NCBI GenBank assembly: GCA_024711295.1 | Contig: JANJTB010000028.1 | Span: 62,001 to 126,000, forward strand | Reading direction: 5' to 3' | DNA: 64,000 nt | DNA from: a bacterium | Lineage (GTDB): Bacteria > Bacteroidota > Ignavibacteria > Kapaibacteriales > UBA2268 | Shown here: positions 18,549 to 27,500 of the stretch, in pieces | How positions within the stretch are numbered: the stretch's first letter is position 1 | Layout: the number at the start of each line of letters is the position of its first letter | Program-made: the position numbers and the translations under genes | The notes under the pieces: model-generated | Told to the model about the DNA's origin: nothing | The model's input: the letters and a program-made list of their open reading frames with translations, nothing else | The model's database searches: none

Positions 18549-19538
18549 ATGAAATTCGACATTCAAAGTATATCAGACATCTTAATTTGCCCAAAATGCA
18601 GCAGTAACCTTCTTTTTCAGAATGAGAGTATTAGCTGTAATAACTGCACTTTTCATTTTACTATTGATGAGGGAATTCTATTATCGAATCCCGAAAATTC
18701 AATAACTGACAATCGAATATTGAAAGAAAAGGAATTCTACGAAGAAAATCCATTTCCAAACTATGACGAATTAGAAAGTCCCTTTTCCTTGATTTCAAAG
18801 GCAGAAAGAGCAAATTTCCCCAAGCAAATAAATGATTTACTTCCATTTAGAATCAGGATTCTCGAAGCAGGTTGCGGTACAGGCCAGCTCACCAATTACT
18901 TATCCTTCTCAGAAAGGCAGGTAATTGGAACAGACCTCTCAGTCAACTCACTTAAACTCGGAAACGAGTTTAAGAATAAGCACTCTTTAGATAGAAGTAT
19001 GTTCATACAAATGAATATTTTTGAACCATGTTTTTGCGACGAATCTTTTCATCTAGTTATAAGCAACGGAGTTCTGCATCACACACCAAATCCTGAATTA
19101 GCATTTCAGATACTCACAAAGCTACTTAAAAAACATGGCTACATTATTATCGGACTCTACAATAAGTATGGCAGACTGTCAACACATATTAGAAGGATTA
19201 TTTATAATTTAACAGGCTCCAGATTAGATTTTCTTGACCCGCATTTGAGACGAAAAGACATTAGTGAAATAAAAAAGCAAATGTGGTTTATGGACCAGTA
19301 TAAAAATCCACATGAGTCATCACATACATTTGAAGAGGTAATTAAATGGTTCGAATCAAATAATATAGATTTTGTATCAGCAATACCTGAGTTTGATTTT
19401 GGTACCACAAATAAAAACATTTTTGCTAAACAGAATATCGGAACAGAGTTGAGCAGAAAATTGAAACAGTTATTAATGGTATTCAAAAGATATAATGAAG
19501 GTGGTTTTTTTGTAGTAATTGGCAGAAAACGGGCATGA
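18549..19538 (+). CDS. Class I SAM-dependent methyltransferase with N-terminal zinc ribbon
   Basis: 329 residues. The N-terminus has a Trm112-like ribbon with Cys14/Cys17 and Cys30/Cys33 (CPKC, CNNC). The class I Rossmann methyltransferase core follows: motif I ILEAGCGTG at 104-112, an acidic residue in GTDLS, and SNGVLHHTPN (motif IV region), as in UbiE/COQ5 and small-molecule O- or C-methyltransferases. The C-terminal part (about 215-329) is extra and charged. It starts at the base after the carbamoyltransferase stop and overlaps the chorismatase by ATGA, so translation coupling is likely. Substrate unknown; the context suggests a product of the same pathway. Confidence 0.85.
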   Translation: MKFDIQSISDILICPKCSSNLLFQNESISCNNCTFHFTIDEGILLSNPENSITDNRILKEKEFYEENPFPNYDELESPFSLISKAERANFPKQINDLLPFRIRILEAGCGTGQLTNYLSFSERQVIGTDLSVNSLKLGNEFKNKHSLDRSMFIQMNIFEPCFCDESFHLVISNGVLHHTPNPELAFQILTKLLKKHGYIIIGLYNKYGRLSTHIRRIIYNLTGSRLDFLDPHLRRKDISEIKKQMWFMDQYKNPHESSHTFEEVIKWFESNNIDFVSAIPEFDFGTTNKNIFAKQNIGTELSRKLKQLLMVFKRYNEGGFFVVIGRKRA

Positions 19539-20704
19539 TTAATTTATACATTCCTGAAAAGTCAATTAAAGAAAAGCATCTTATTTATCCTGAAAGTAAA
19601 AATAAGATCGATGCTGAGCTCAATTCAATACTCAATAAAATTAAATCAAAATTCAAAAATGACTCAAAGATAATATTAAGAATTAATTTTTATTACAACT
19701 CTATTGATAACGATTACAGTAGGCAAATTTCAGAATTTGAACTTAAGTTCCGAAATGATATTAAATCTGATTGTCCTTTAGTTTTTATACCCCAAAGACC
19801 TTATAATTTTGAAGTAGTAGCTGAAATTTTGTCTATTAGTGTAAATGAGTCAGAATATAATGTAAAGTTTGATAGCAGCACTAATAAATTCTACAGAATA
19901 GAATACGACAACAACTACGAAGTTTATGGATTTGCAACTTCAATGGATTGTCAAAAGACTGTATTTGACAATGCGCGGAACTGTTTTGAACAGATTGACA
20001 GTATTCTTGATGCGCATTCTTTAAAATTTAATAATATCGTAAGACAATGGAATTATATAGGCTTCATTAATGAAGAAGATAATTTCAATAACTATAATTA
20101 CGAAAATTATCAGTTATTTAACCTTGCCAGAGCAGAACATTATTCCCGTGCAGATTGGAAACTTGGATATCCTTCTGCAACAGGCATTGGAATGAGTCTG
20201 AAAGGATGTATAATAGAGTTTGCAGCTCATAAAGTTAATGATGAGAATCACATTATTGCTCTACATAATCCTTTGCAGGAAGATGCTCACAAATACTCAG
20301 AAAGATATATCCCTTTGATACAGAATGATAATACACCAAAATTTGAAAGAGGTAAGATAGCAGTATTTGATAAATACGCAGATGTTTACGTTTCGGGCAC
20401 TGCAGCTATCATTGGAGAGGATTCAATCGAAAATAACTGTGAAAAGCAAACTATTATAACTATTGACAATATTAAATCTTTATTATCAATAGATAATCTT
20501 TATAAACATAATGTAGGATTTGAGTCAGAGATTTCGAACTTCAATTTAATGAGATGCTACGTTAAACATATAAGCGATTCCGAGATTGCTCAAAAAATTA
20601 TAACAAACAGATATCCTGATTGTAATTTATTAATAGTCGAAGCAGATATATGCAGAAAAGAGCTATTGGTAGAAATCGAAGCAAAACTATTTGCTTGTAA
20701 ATAA
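19535..20704 (+). CDS. Chorismatase of the FkbO/Hyg5/XanB2 family (probable 3-hydroxybenzoate synthase)
   Basis: 389 residues. Chorismatases hydrolyse chorismate to pyruvate plus a dihydroxycyclohexadiene or hydroxybenzoate, feeding starter units for macrolides or aryl-polyene pigments. Visible family signatures: RQWNYIGFI at 170-178, YQLFNLARAEHY at 192-203, YPSATGIG at 212-219, VSGTAAIIG at 286-294 and, at the end, CRKELLVEIE at 373-382. The last holds the catalytic Glu (Glu380) and a Cys (Cys373) seven residues before it, the spacing I remember for the 3-hydroxybenzoate-forming (Hyg5/XanB2) subfamily. The N-terminal 130 residues are diverged. The start overlaps the methyltransferase stop (ATGA), and it is the last gene of the operon, with a terminator at once after it. 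Many databases would name it an RidA-like or pteridine-dependent dioxygenase protein. Family call firm; product specificity inferred. Confidence 0.82.
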   Translation: MINLYIPEKSIKEKHLIYPESKNKIDAELNSILNKIKSKFKNDSKIILRINFYYNSIDNDYSRQISEFELKFRNDIKSDCPLVFIPQRPYNFEVVAEILSISVNESEYNVKFDSSTNKFYRIEYDNNYEVYGFATSMDCQKTVFDNARNCFEQIDSILDAHSLKFNNIVRQWNYIGFINEEDNFNNYNYENYQLFNLARAEHYSRADWKLGYPSATGIGMSLKGCIIEFAAHKVNDENHIIALHNPLQEDAHKYSERYIPLIQNDNTPKFERGKIAVFDKYADVYVSGTAAIIGEDSIENNCEKQTIITIDNIKSLLSIDNLYKHNVGFESEISNFNLMRCYVKHISDSEIAQKIITNRYPDCNLLIVEADICRKELLVEIEAKLFACK

Positions 20705-20731
20705 AAAAGCCGGCTAATAAGCTCGGCTTTT
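20705..20731. terminator. Bidirectional rho-independent terminator
   Basis: AAAAGCCG at 20705-20712 pairs with CGGCTTTT at 20724-20731, with further inner pairing (GCT with AGC). Because it has an A run on one side and a T run on the other, it can end the chorismatase operon and also readthrough from the minus-strand tRNA. Confidence 0.85.
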
Positions 20732-20740
20732 CATATTTTG

Positions 20741-20814
20741 TCGGAATGGGGGGATTTGAACCCCCGACCCCTACTACCCCAAAGTAGTGCGCTACCGGGC
20801 TGCGCTACATCCCG
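20741..20814 (-). tRNA. tRNA-Pro (anticodon GGG)
   Basis: 74-base cloverleaf on the minus strand. The acceptor stem CGGGATG pairs with CATTCCG (one G-T), followed by discriminator A. The anticodon stem CTACT/AGTAG encloses loop TTGGGGT, giving anticodon GGG at 20778-20780. The T arm GGGGG-TTCAAAT-CCCCC is clear. The CCA end is not encoded, so it must be added after transcription. Confidence 0.96.
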
Positions 20815-20878
20815 TACAAAAATTCAAAAATACTGCTTTTTTGGCGAATAAACAAATCTAATACATTATCAAAGGAAA

Positions 20879-21991
20879 TTAGAATGCCAAAAAAGGATAC
20901 ATCAACATAAATCTGGTACCTTTTTCGCTGATTTCTATAGCCGGAGCAGGAAATTTAATATAATTCAATGACTGCTTAACCCAATTCCAAAGCGGAATAC
21001 CATCAGGCAGCAACTTAACTATATCATAATCCAAGCCGATTATCAACCTTGGACTACCTGCGACACCTTCACCATATTTTGTTGAAATATCAGGATTAAA
21101 TAATGGATTACCGGGTTCGATTAAATTTCTGGCAGCGTAACCAACTGTAATTTGAAGCCATGGAAGCCAATATTTTTTAAGGTTATCAGGCAAAATATTA
21201 TAAACATTTAAAGAAAAATATAATGACTGAGAACTGTAGTCATCAATGAAAAACTCACTGGGTATTCTACGTTGCTCGCCATGCCACTCTGCGGGAACAT
21301 ACATAAATTTTGGAGTGATGTTTTGAAACCAAGGTACATTTTGCTGTAATAAATAAAAACCAAAACCGGCAACATCGCTGTAAAAATCGGAGGGACTAAA
21401 TCCCCAGTTATAGGCAAACCCATCCATAACTTCGACATAAGTAGAATAAGCTACTCCCATCAATGAACCAATTAATGTAGCTGTTTTTTGGTTGAAGCCT
21501 GACCACATAAGCATCTCAGTGTACATATACCCGGAATAGTATGCTCCATAAAAGTGTCCAATCTTATCGGAATAAAGAGCGTAATTACCATCTTCGATAA
21601 TTCGGAACTTTGAGCTTTCTGACCATATTGTATTTACCTGATAAATATGTTGACTTACTATAAAGCCGGTAAACATTCCGCCAAAAATTCCAAGTCTAAG
21701 AGCATCAATATCGTTTTCAATGTTTGGCAATTCGCCATTGATTGTAACGCGATAATTATCTGCATACATGAATTCTTCGGGATTAATTTTTGTTGGAACT
21801 GTGGATATTGAATCGTTTGATTTTTCGTTTGTAAATAAATTGCTTGATTCAGTTAATGTATCAAGATATGCAAAATCATAAGCAATTTCAACGCCATGAG
21901 AATAATCATAACTATTTATATTAATTAAAGATACAGCTTCGTAGAGAAAGGTAAAACAAGAAAAAAAAATAATAATTGAGAATTTTCTCAT
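20879..21991 (-). CDS. DUF2279-like envelope protein
   Basis: 370 residues from the ATG at 21991, which places a clean signal peptide or anchor (MRKFSIIIFFSCFTFLY) at the N-terminus. A TTG 33 bases further up is open but less likely. The core (about 110-240) has DKIGHFYGAYYSGYM, VEVMDGFAYNWGFSPSDFYSD and GFGFYLLQQ. This is the conserved Asp/His/Gly pattern I associate with DUF2279/YfiM-type periplasmic or outer-membrane proteins. A beta-rich C-terminus (YFSLNVYNIL, LIIGLDYDIVK) could be a barrel or surface domain. Biochemical function unknown. Confidence 0.72.
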   Translation of the reverse strand: MRKFSIIIFFSCFTFLYEAVSLININSYDYSHGVEIAYDFAYLDTLTESSNLFTNEKSNDSISTVPTKINPEEFMYADNYRVTINGELPNIENDIDALRLGIFGGMFTGFIVSQHIYQVNTIWSESSKFRIIEDGNYALYSDKIGHFYGAYYSGYMYTEMLMWSGFNQKTATLIGSLMGVAYSTYVEVMDGFAYNWGFSPSDFYSDVAGFGFYLLQQNVPWFQNITPKFMYVPAEWHGEQRRIPSEFFIDDYSSQSLYFSLNVYNILPDNLKKYWLPWLQITVGYAARNLIEPGNPLFNPDISTKYGEGVAGSPRLIIGLDYDIVKLLPDGIPLWNWVKQSLNYIKFPAPAIEISEKGTRFMLMYPFLAF

Positions 21992-22111
21992 TTTGGTACA
22001 ATTATTGATAAATTTAAAGTGCAAATATAATCAAATTCTTCTTTGTATCATTATTATTTGAGATTAATTTGATAATATTGAGTACTTTAAATAATCTTTA
22101 GAAGTAATTTG

Positions 22112-23140
22112 ATGTTAGAACTCGGGAAAAAAATTAAAGATGCACGAATATCTCAAAAGCTTTCTATAAAAGAACTTAGTGAGAAAACAAAAATTCGTGT
22201 CTATGTTATCGAAGCAATCGAAAAAGGAGATTTTTCGGTTATGCCCGAAGTTTATCTCAAATCTTTTTTAAAGACTTTAAGTAATTTCCTTAAAATAGAG
22301 TATGTTGAACCCACGATTAAGACTTCTAAAGAAAAACCTAAAAAATTTGATGACGAAAGTATCGAAAATAAAGCAAGTATAATAGATGTCTTACCAAAAA
22401 AGAAAACATCGCTCAAAGAGAACAAATCTGAAAAAAAAGGACATTCTAAGGATGTTGGAAAGGATAGTCTCAAAGAACTCAAAACCGGATTTGATGACAA
22501 ATATAATAATTTTGTAGAGATATTTAAGAAATCAAGAATAGATAGAGATAAAAGATACATTTATCTCAACAGAACCATATATTCTTTACTTATTTTGGCT
22601 GTATTACTTGCATTATATTTTGGTTTCAAATCATTAAACAGTTCTAGCAACTATGTTGAGCCGGAAGAAATCAGTAAGAAGGTTGACACAATTGATTTGG
22701 AAGAAACAACTAACAGTTTATTTACTTATTTCGAAAAGCCTGACTCCATTAGACTTTATGCAAAATCCCATGATACAGTATGGATTAGAGTACTTAGCGA
22801 TGGTAAATCAATATCTGAAGCATTACTCAAGCCGGGAATGGAAGACTCATGGGCTGCAAAGGAATATTTTATCGTTGATTTAGGGAATGTAGGTGGAGTA
22901 GATATTTTTCGCAATGAAGAAAAGTTGCCATTATTCGGAAAGCCCGGCTCAGTTGTAAAGAACATAAAGATTACTGCAAATGAAGTATTGAATACTTATT
23001 CACCCAAAGCTGACAGCATTAGAAGAACCGAAAAGAAAAAGAAAGCAGTTGAAGAACCTAAAAAACCTAAGATGATTGAACAATCAACTATTTACAATCC
23101 AAGTCTTACAGCTCCAAAAAATGATTCATTACGACGTTAA
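22112..23140 (+). CDS. RodZ-like protein (HTH, single transmembrane helix, periplasmic beta domain)
   Basis: 342 residues from the ATG at 22112; a TTG just before it is in frame. HTH_25/Xre-like domain at about 4-62 (GKKIKDARISQKLSIKELS, VIEAIEKGDFSVMPEVYLKSFLKTLSNFL), a lysine-rich linker, one transmembrane helix at about 153-173, and a DUF4115-like periplasmic domain (DTVWIRVLSDGKSISEALLKPG, GNVGGVDIFRNEEKLPLFGKPG). This is the architecture of RodZ, which couples MreB filaments to the cell-wall elongation machinery and sets rod shape. The linker (about 65-150) is longer and more charged than in E. coli. It overlaps the convergent kdsD by four bases. Confidence 0.85.
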   Translation: MLELGKKIKDARISQKLSIKELSEKTKIRVYVIEAIEKGDFSVMPEVYLKSFLKTLSNFLKIEYVEPTIKTSKEKPKKFDDESIENKASIIDVLPKKKTSLKENKSEKKGHSKDVGKDSLKELKTGFDDKYNNFVEIFKKSRIDRDKRYIYLNRTIYSLLILAVLLALYFGFKSLNSSSNYVEPEEISKKVDTIDLEETTNSLFTYFEKPDSIRLYAKSHDTVWIRVLSDGKSISEALLKPGMEDSWAAKEYFIVDLGNVGGVDIFRNEEKLPLFGKPGSVVKNIKITANEVLNTYSPKADSIRRTEKKKKAVEEPKKPKMIEQSTIYNPSLTAPKNDSLRR

Positions 23141-24108
23141 GAACCGCTTCTAACTATATCGTGTATCCTTATAACACCAATTACTGTATTGCCTTTGTCA
23201 ACCACTGGCAGTACACTTATTTCGCTGGTTCGATTTTCCATCAATGCCAATGCTTCGTGCAGATAAGAATCACCAAATACTGTAACCGGTGATTTAGTCA
23301 TGACATTTTCAACGACTAATCCTGTCAAATCTTCGGTTGATTGCAGAATTCTTCTGATATCACCATCAGTTATAATTCCTAGAAGTCTCTTTTGATTGTC
23401 CGTTATGCAACCGCAACCTAAATCCTTTTTTGTAATTTCAATTATAGCATCTCTGAAAGATTGACCGGGATAAATTATTGGTATTTTGTCTCCTGAATGC
23501 ATCACATCAGATACTTTTAAGGTAATAGACCTTCCTATCTGTCCTAATGGATGTAATCTCGAAAAGTCATTTATTGTAACATTTCGTAACTTCATCACCG
23601 TTACAGCAAGGGCATCACCTAATGCTAATGCAAGAGTAGAACTCGATGTTGGCGCTAAATTGAAAGGGCATGCCTCTCGCTGAACACTACCATCAAGAAT
23701 TATATCAGAATGTCTTGCTATAGCAGAATCTACATTCCCCAAAATTGATATTATTCGTGAATTTCTCATTCTCAGATATGGAATTAACTTAATTAACTCT
23801 TCTGTAGTACCGCTTTTTGATAAAAGAATTGATACATCACCTTCCTGTACAACACCAATATCACCATGTAACGCTTCTACAGGATGAAGAAACAAAGCTG
23901 ATACACCTATACTGGAAAAAGTAGCAGAAATTTTTCTTGCTATTAAGCCCGACTTCCCTACACCGGTAACAATAATTTTATTAGCATTACTCAACAGCAA
24001 AGCAGCATCGGCAAAGCTTTGGGAAAGCTTCTGCTCAGCATCTTTTAATGATTCTATTTCATCATTTAAAGCTTGCCTACCCACTGAGATTATTTCATTA
24101 AAATTCAT
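23137..24108 (-). CDS. kdsD: D-arabinose 5-phosphate isomerase (KdsD/KpsF/GutQ)
   Basis: 323 residues from the ATG at 24108; an upstream TTG at 24147 lies inside the HIT gene and is less likely. An SIS domain (VTGVGKSGLIARKISATFSS, HPVEALHGDIG, LLSKSGTTEELI) is followed by two CBS domains (about 205-255 and 270-323), the full KdsD layout. It interconverts ribulose 5-phosphate and arabinose 5-phosphate, the first committed step to Kdo, the inner-core sugar of LPS. It fits with lptD in the same window. It follows the HIT gene after 23 bases, so the two probably form an operon. Confidence 0.93.
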   Translation of the reverse strand: MNFNEIISVGRQALNDEIESLKDAEQKLSQSFADAALLLSNANKIIVTGVGKSGLIARKISATFSSIGVSALFLHPVEALHGDIGVVQEGDVSILLSKSGTTEELIKLIPYLRMRNSRIISILGNVDSAIARHSDIILDGSVQREACPFNLAPTSSSTLALALGDALAVTVMKLRNVTINDFSRLHPLGQIGRSITLKVSDVMHSGDKIPIIYPGQSFRDAIIEITKKDLGCGCITDNQKRLLGIITDGDIRRILQSTEDLTGLVVENVMTKSPVTVFGDSYLHEALALMENRTSEISVLPVVDKGNTVIGVIRIHDIVRSGS

Positions 24109-24131
24109 TTTAACATCTACCTTAATTGAAA

Positions 24132-24476
24132 TTAATCCGGTGACCAACCAAGTTGTTTACCACCTATCAAGTGAAAATGGATGTGATAAACAGATTGTCC
24201 ACCCTCCTGGTTACAGTTCACAATTACCCTGTAGCCCCTCTCATCAATACCCTTCATTTTAGCAATTTTTGATGCTGTCAGAATTACTTTACCCAAAAGA
24301 AAAGCATCTTCATCATTTGCATCATTAATGGTGGGGATTTGTTTCTTAGGAACTACAAGAATATGAACAGGTGCTTTTGGTGAAATATCGTTAAAAGCAA
24401 TCACATCAGAATCTTCATAAATTATATCAGCAGGTATTTCCCGCTTAATAATTTTTGTAAATATTGAATCATTCAT
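24132..24476 (-). CDS. HIT-family (HinT-like) nucleotide hydrolase/transferase
   Basis: 114 residues from MNDSIFTKIIKREIPADIIYE; the open frame continues 17 codons upstream, but this is the family start. The histidine triad HIHFHLIGG lies at about residue 97, with GYRVIVNCNQEGGQSVYHIH before it. HinT proteins cleave purine nucleoside phosphoramidates and related adenylates in the cytoplasm. It is co-directional with kdsD. Confidence 0.95.
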   Translation of the reverse strand: MNDSIFTKIIKREIPADIIYEDSDVIAFNDISPKAPVHILVVPKKQIPTINDANDEDAFLLGKVILTASKIAKMKGIDERGYRVIVNCNQEGGQSVYHIHFHLIGGKQLGWSPD

Positions 24477-24500
24477 GTTAAAAATAAAGTGTAAGTAATA

Positions 24501-24538
24501 AAAAAACGCTCCCGGATTGACGTCCAAGAGCGTTTTTT
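24501..24538 (-). terminator. Rho-independent terminator of the 1667-residue T9SS protein gene
   Basis: AAAAAACGCT at 24501-24510 pairs with AGCGTTTTTT at 24529-24538, with inner G-C pairs. It sits 21 bases beyond the stop at 24560 and upstream of the HIT start. Confidence 0.88.
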
Positions 24539-24559
24539 CACTTGTTAAAACTATAAATT

Positions 24560-27500
24560 TTAACGAACGATAGTCATCTTGCCGGTAAGCGTTTCGTTAG
24601 CAGCCGATAACTTGTAAATGTATGAACCGGTTGGTAAAGGATTTCCATTTGTATCATTACCATCAAAAATATAGCTGTGCTTATTAGCAGATAATAATCC
24701 GTCATGAATAACTTTAACAACATTACCCATAATATCAACAACTTCAAGTTTTACTTCACCTGCATTAGGTAAATTAAAGCTTATAACAGTCTGATTAACG
24801 AATGGGTTTGGAGAGTTTGGCTCAAGAGTCAGTTCACCAAGCTTATCGTAAGTGAGAGTAACAATATTTGAAGTAAAGCATTCTTGTGTACCATCACGAT
24901 CCATCTGGCGAAGTCTGTATTGATAAGTAGTCTTAGGAGCAACTTCTTTATCAAGATAGTTGTAACGACTGATTGTTGATGAATTGCCAACACCTGAGAC
25001 AAATCCAATTTGTTGGAATTCTTCATCATTTTCAGCATTACGACGCTCTACAAAGAAACCATAGTTATTAAGCTCTGATGCAGTTTCCCAATATAAATCA
25101 ATACCTGAATTACGGACATAACCTGAGAAAGTATAAAGTTCGACAGGTATCCATTCATCCGGACAATCTACATATTCATCAACAGCTTCACCAAAATCTT
25201 TGAACCCAAATACAGGTCTGATAAATGGTAACCAAGTACCTCTTGTAAGAGTTCTGGTTGAATTATCAAATCCTCTGAAACCTAAATGATCCATGTGACC
25301 AAATGCAGGATTACCGGCAACAGGTGTAAATGGCATCCAGGCTCCAATAGTAGTGATATTTTGGAATGCAAAGAAATTATCGTTCACAAGATTGCCACCA
25401 ACAACTTTACGGAAGCCTTTATCAAGGTTGAGAGAGTTACCTTTCTCGCCCCACCATTGTGTTGTCGGGTCTTGCCATACGTTTGTTGTTCTCATACCCG
25501 ATCTTGATGAAGTAGCACCAAGTTCAAAACCAGTTTCACCATCTTGAGAGATGCCTAACCAGTAAACACCTTTAGTCAGAATAATTGGCTCGTCAAATTC
25601 ATATTGAACATATTTGTCGTATTCATTAGCAAAGTTTGGTCCGCCGCGACGAGTATTCAATAATTTGATTACTTTTGATTCATTAGGTAAGTTTTCATTA
25701 CCTTCATAAACCCTAACAGTAATTTGGTCAGCTGCTTTATTTAAGCCAGCCCAAAATGCTGCAAATCCTCTTAAAGTATCGGAGTTAAGGATAATGAATT
25801 TAGCTGCAATAGAGCCGGATCCATTACCGCCAACGATACCTGTAGCGTCTTCAACATTGCTATAATTAGTTGTTGGGAATGCCGGAGTACCATCAATACT
25901 ACCACTACCTGCTCTAGGTGAATTAACAGGAATTGCAGGTAATCCAGGAATCGGGTTAGGGATAGTAATCTGAGGTACTAAGAAGTTAAGACCTTTGCCT
26001 TTAGGAGTAAAGAAATCATTTAGTGAATTATAAGCATTATCAACAGGTGGGTCGTAAGCAAATACATTACTAAACCTCAAAGTAAAGTTAGAATAAGTAG
26101 TGTCATTCTTAGGTATTAAATCAGGTTCACCAGTTATAATGTTTGCAACTAATCTGTAATATCCCACAACATCCCTCTGGCTCTTACGGGCATTCCAGGA
26201 AGGCATAGTAAGGTCAACAGTGCTGCTGCCCAACAAGTTTGTAACTGACTGATAACGGCAATAAATTGGATCTTTATCCAAAACATTGCCATTGGCATCA
26301 GTTCGGAATATTCTTAATTTAACCGCAAAGCTTGGAGCTTCGAGACCAGTATTATTAGATACCTTAACAGATAATGGAATACTTGTAGCTTGTGATGCAG
26401 GAACTAAAGTATATGCCCAATTTACTTTTACCGAAGAAATTTCGATATCAGTAATTTCAGCACGATACAATAATCTTACGTTATCAACAAAGAAATCATC
26501 CGCATCATCACGAATACAACTTGTACATTTTCTGTCATTAGTAGCATAGACTTTGATTCTGAATCTGAAGAACTGAGCACCGTTATTTCTCCAAACTACA
26601 AAAGTATCAGGTATTGGAATAGCGAACTTATTGTACTCAATATCCATACCATCATCAAAAATGTTAGCTCTAAGTGAATTTATCAATCCATTGGCAACAG
26701 TACCAGGAGGCGCTAATACGGAGTCTTTATCTTTTTCGAGGAAACCGATTAAATAACCACCGGCACCATAAACGGTGAGTGCTGACATATCAGTTCTTGC
26801 TGAAAGGTTTGTTCCGCGTCTGTAAGGATGATGTCTCCAGTTAGCTAAAGGAATATTAGTAATGCCTGTAATTTGATCATCTGATGGACGGGCAAATTCA
26901 ACGACCAATTCATCAGGTACCTGACTTACAGAACTTGAATGTACGTAAGGATTAAGAATTTGGCCTTGTCTTACTACTCTTGGCTCTGGACCAACAAGTA
27001 ATCTATCGCTATAGCCGCGAACCCAATCTTCTCTATGAGCAGTTCTTTGAACTGAAAGAGTTAAAACTGAACCATATTTACCGCGTAAGTCAATAGGGAA
27101 TGAACGTAATTCATCACCATTTCTGGCAGGTGACCTTGTATCCTGATATCTTGTCAGGGGTTCGGCACCATTTATTTGAAGACGATTCATTCTAATTGTT
27201 GGAGAAGCTAATGTTACAGGTTGATCAAGCACACCCATAAAATAGTTAGCAGCAGTATCTACTCTTCTAGGTGGAAGAGGATATTTTGAGAAAGCATCAC
27301 CGGAAACCACCTGAGCATTAATATTTACCCATTTCCATACTGAAGGTAAATTTTCGCGTGTTTCGAGGTCAACGAAGAACTCACTTGCGTCATCATCAAA
27401 CACTCTGAATCTTGGATCTGGATTTTTATCATAATAACTTCTCATTACAAACATTGTAGTTTTGAGAGTATCGTCAAATGGCCAATGGTCTTCGTATGCA

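Noticed and set aside
24109-24147. Longer start for kdsD at the TTG overlapping the HIT gene
   Set aside because: Family alignments begin near the ATG at 24108 and the extra residues (VTGLISIKVDVK) have no counterpart.
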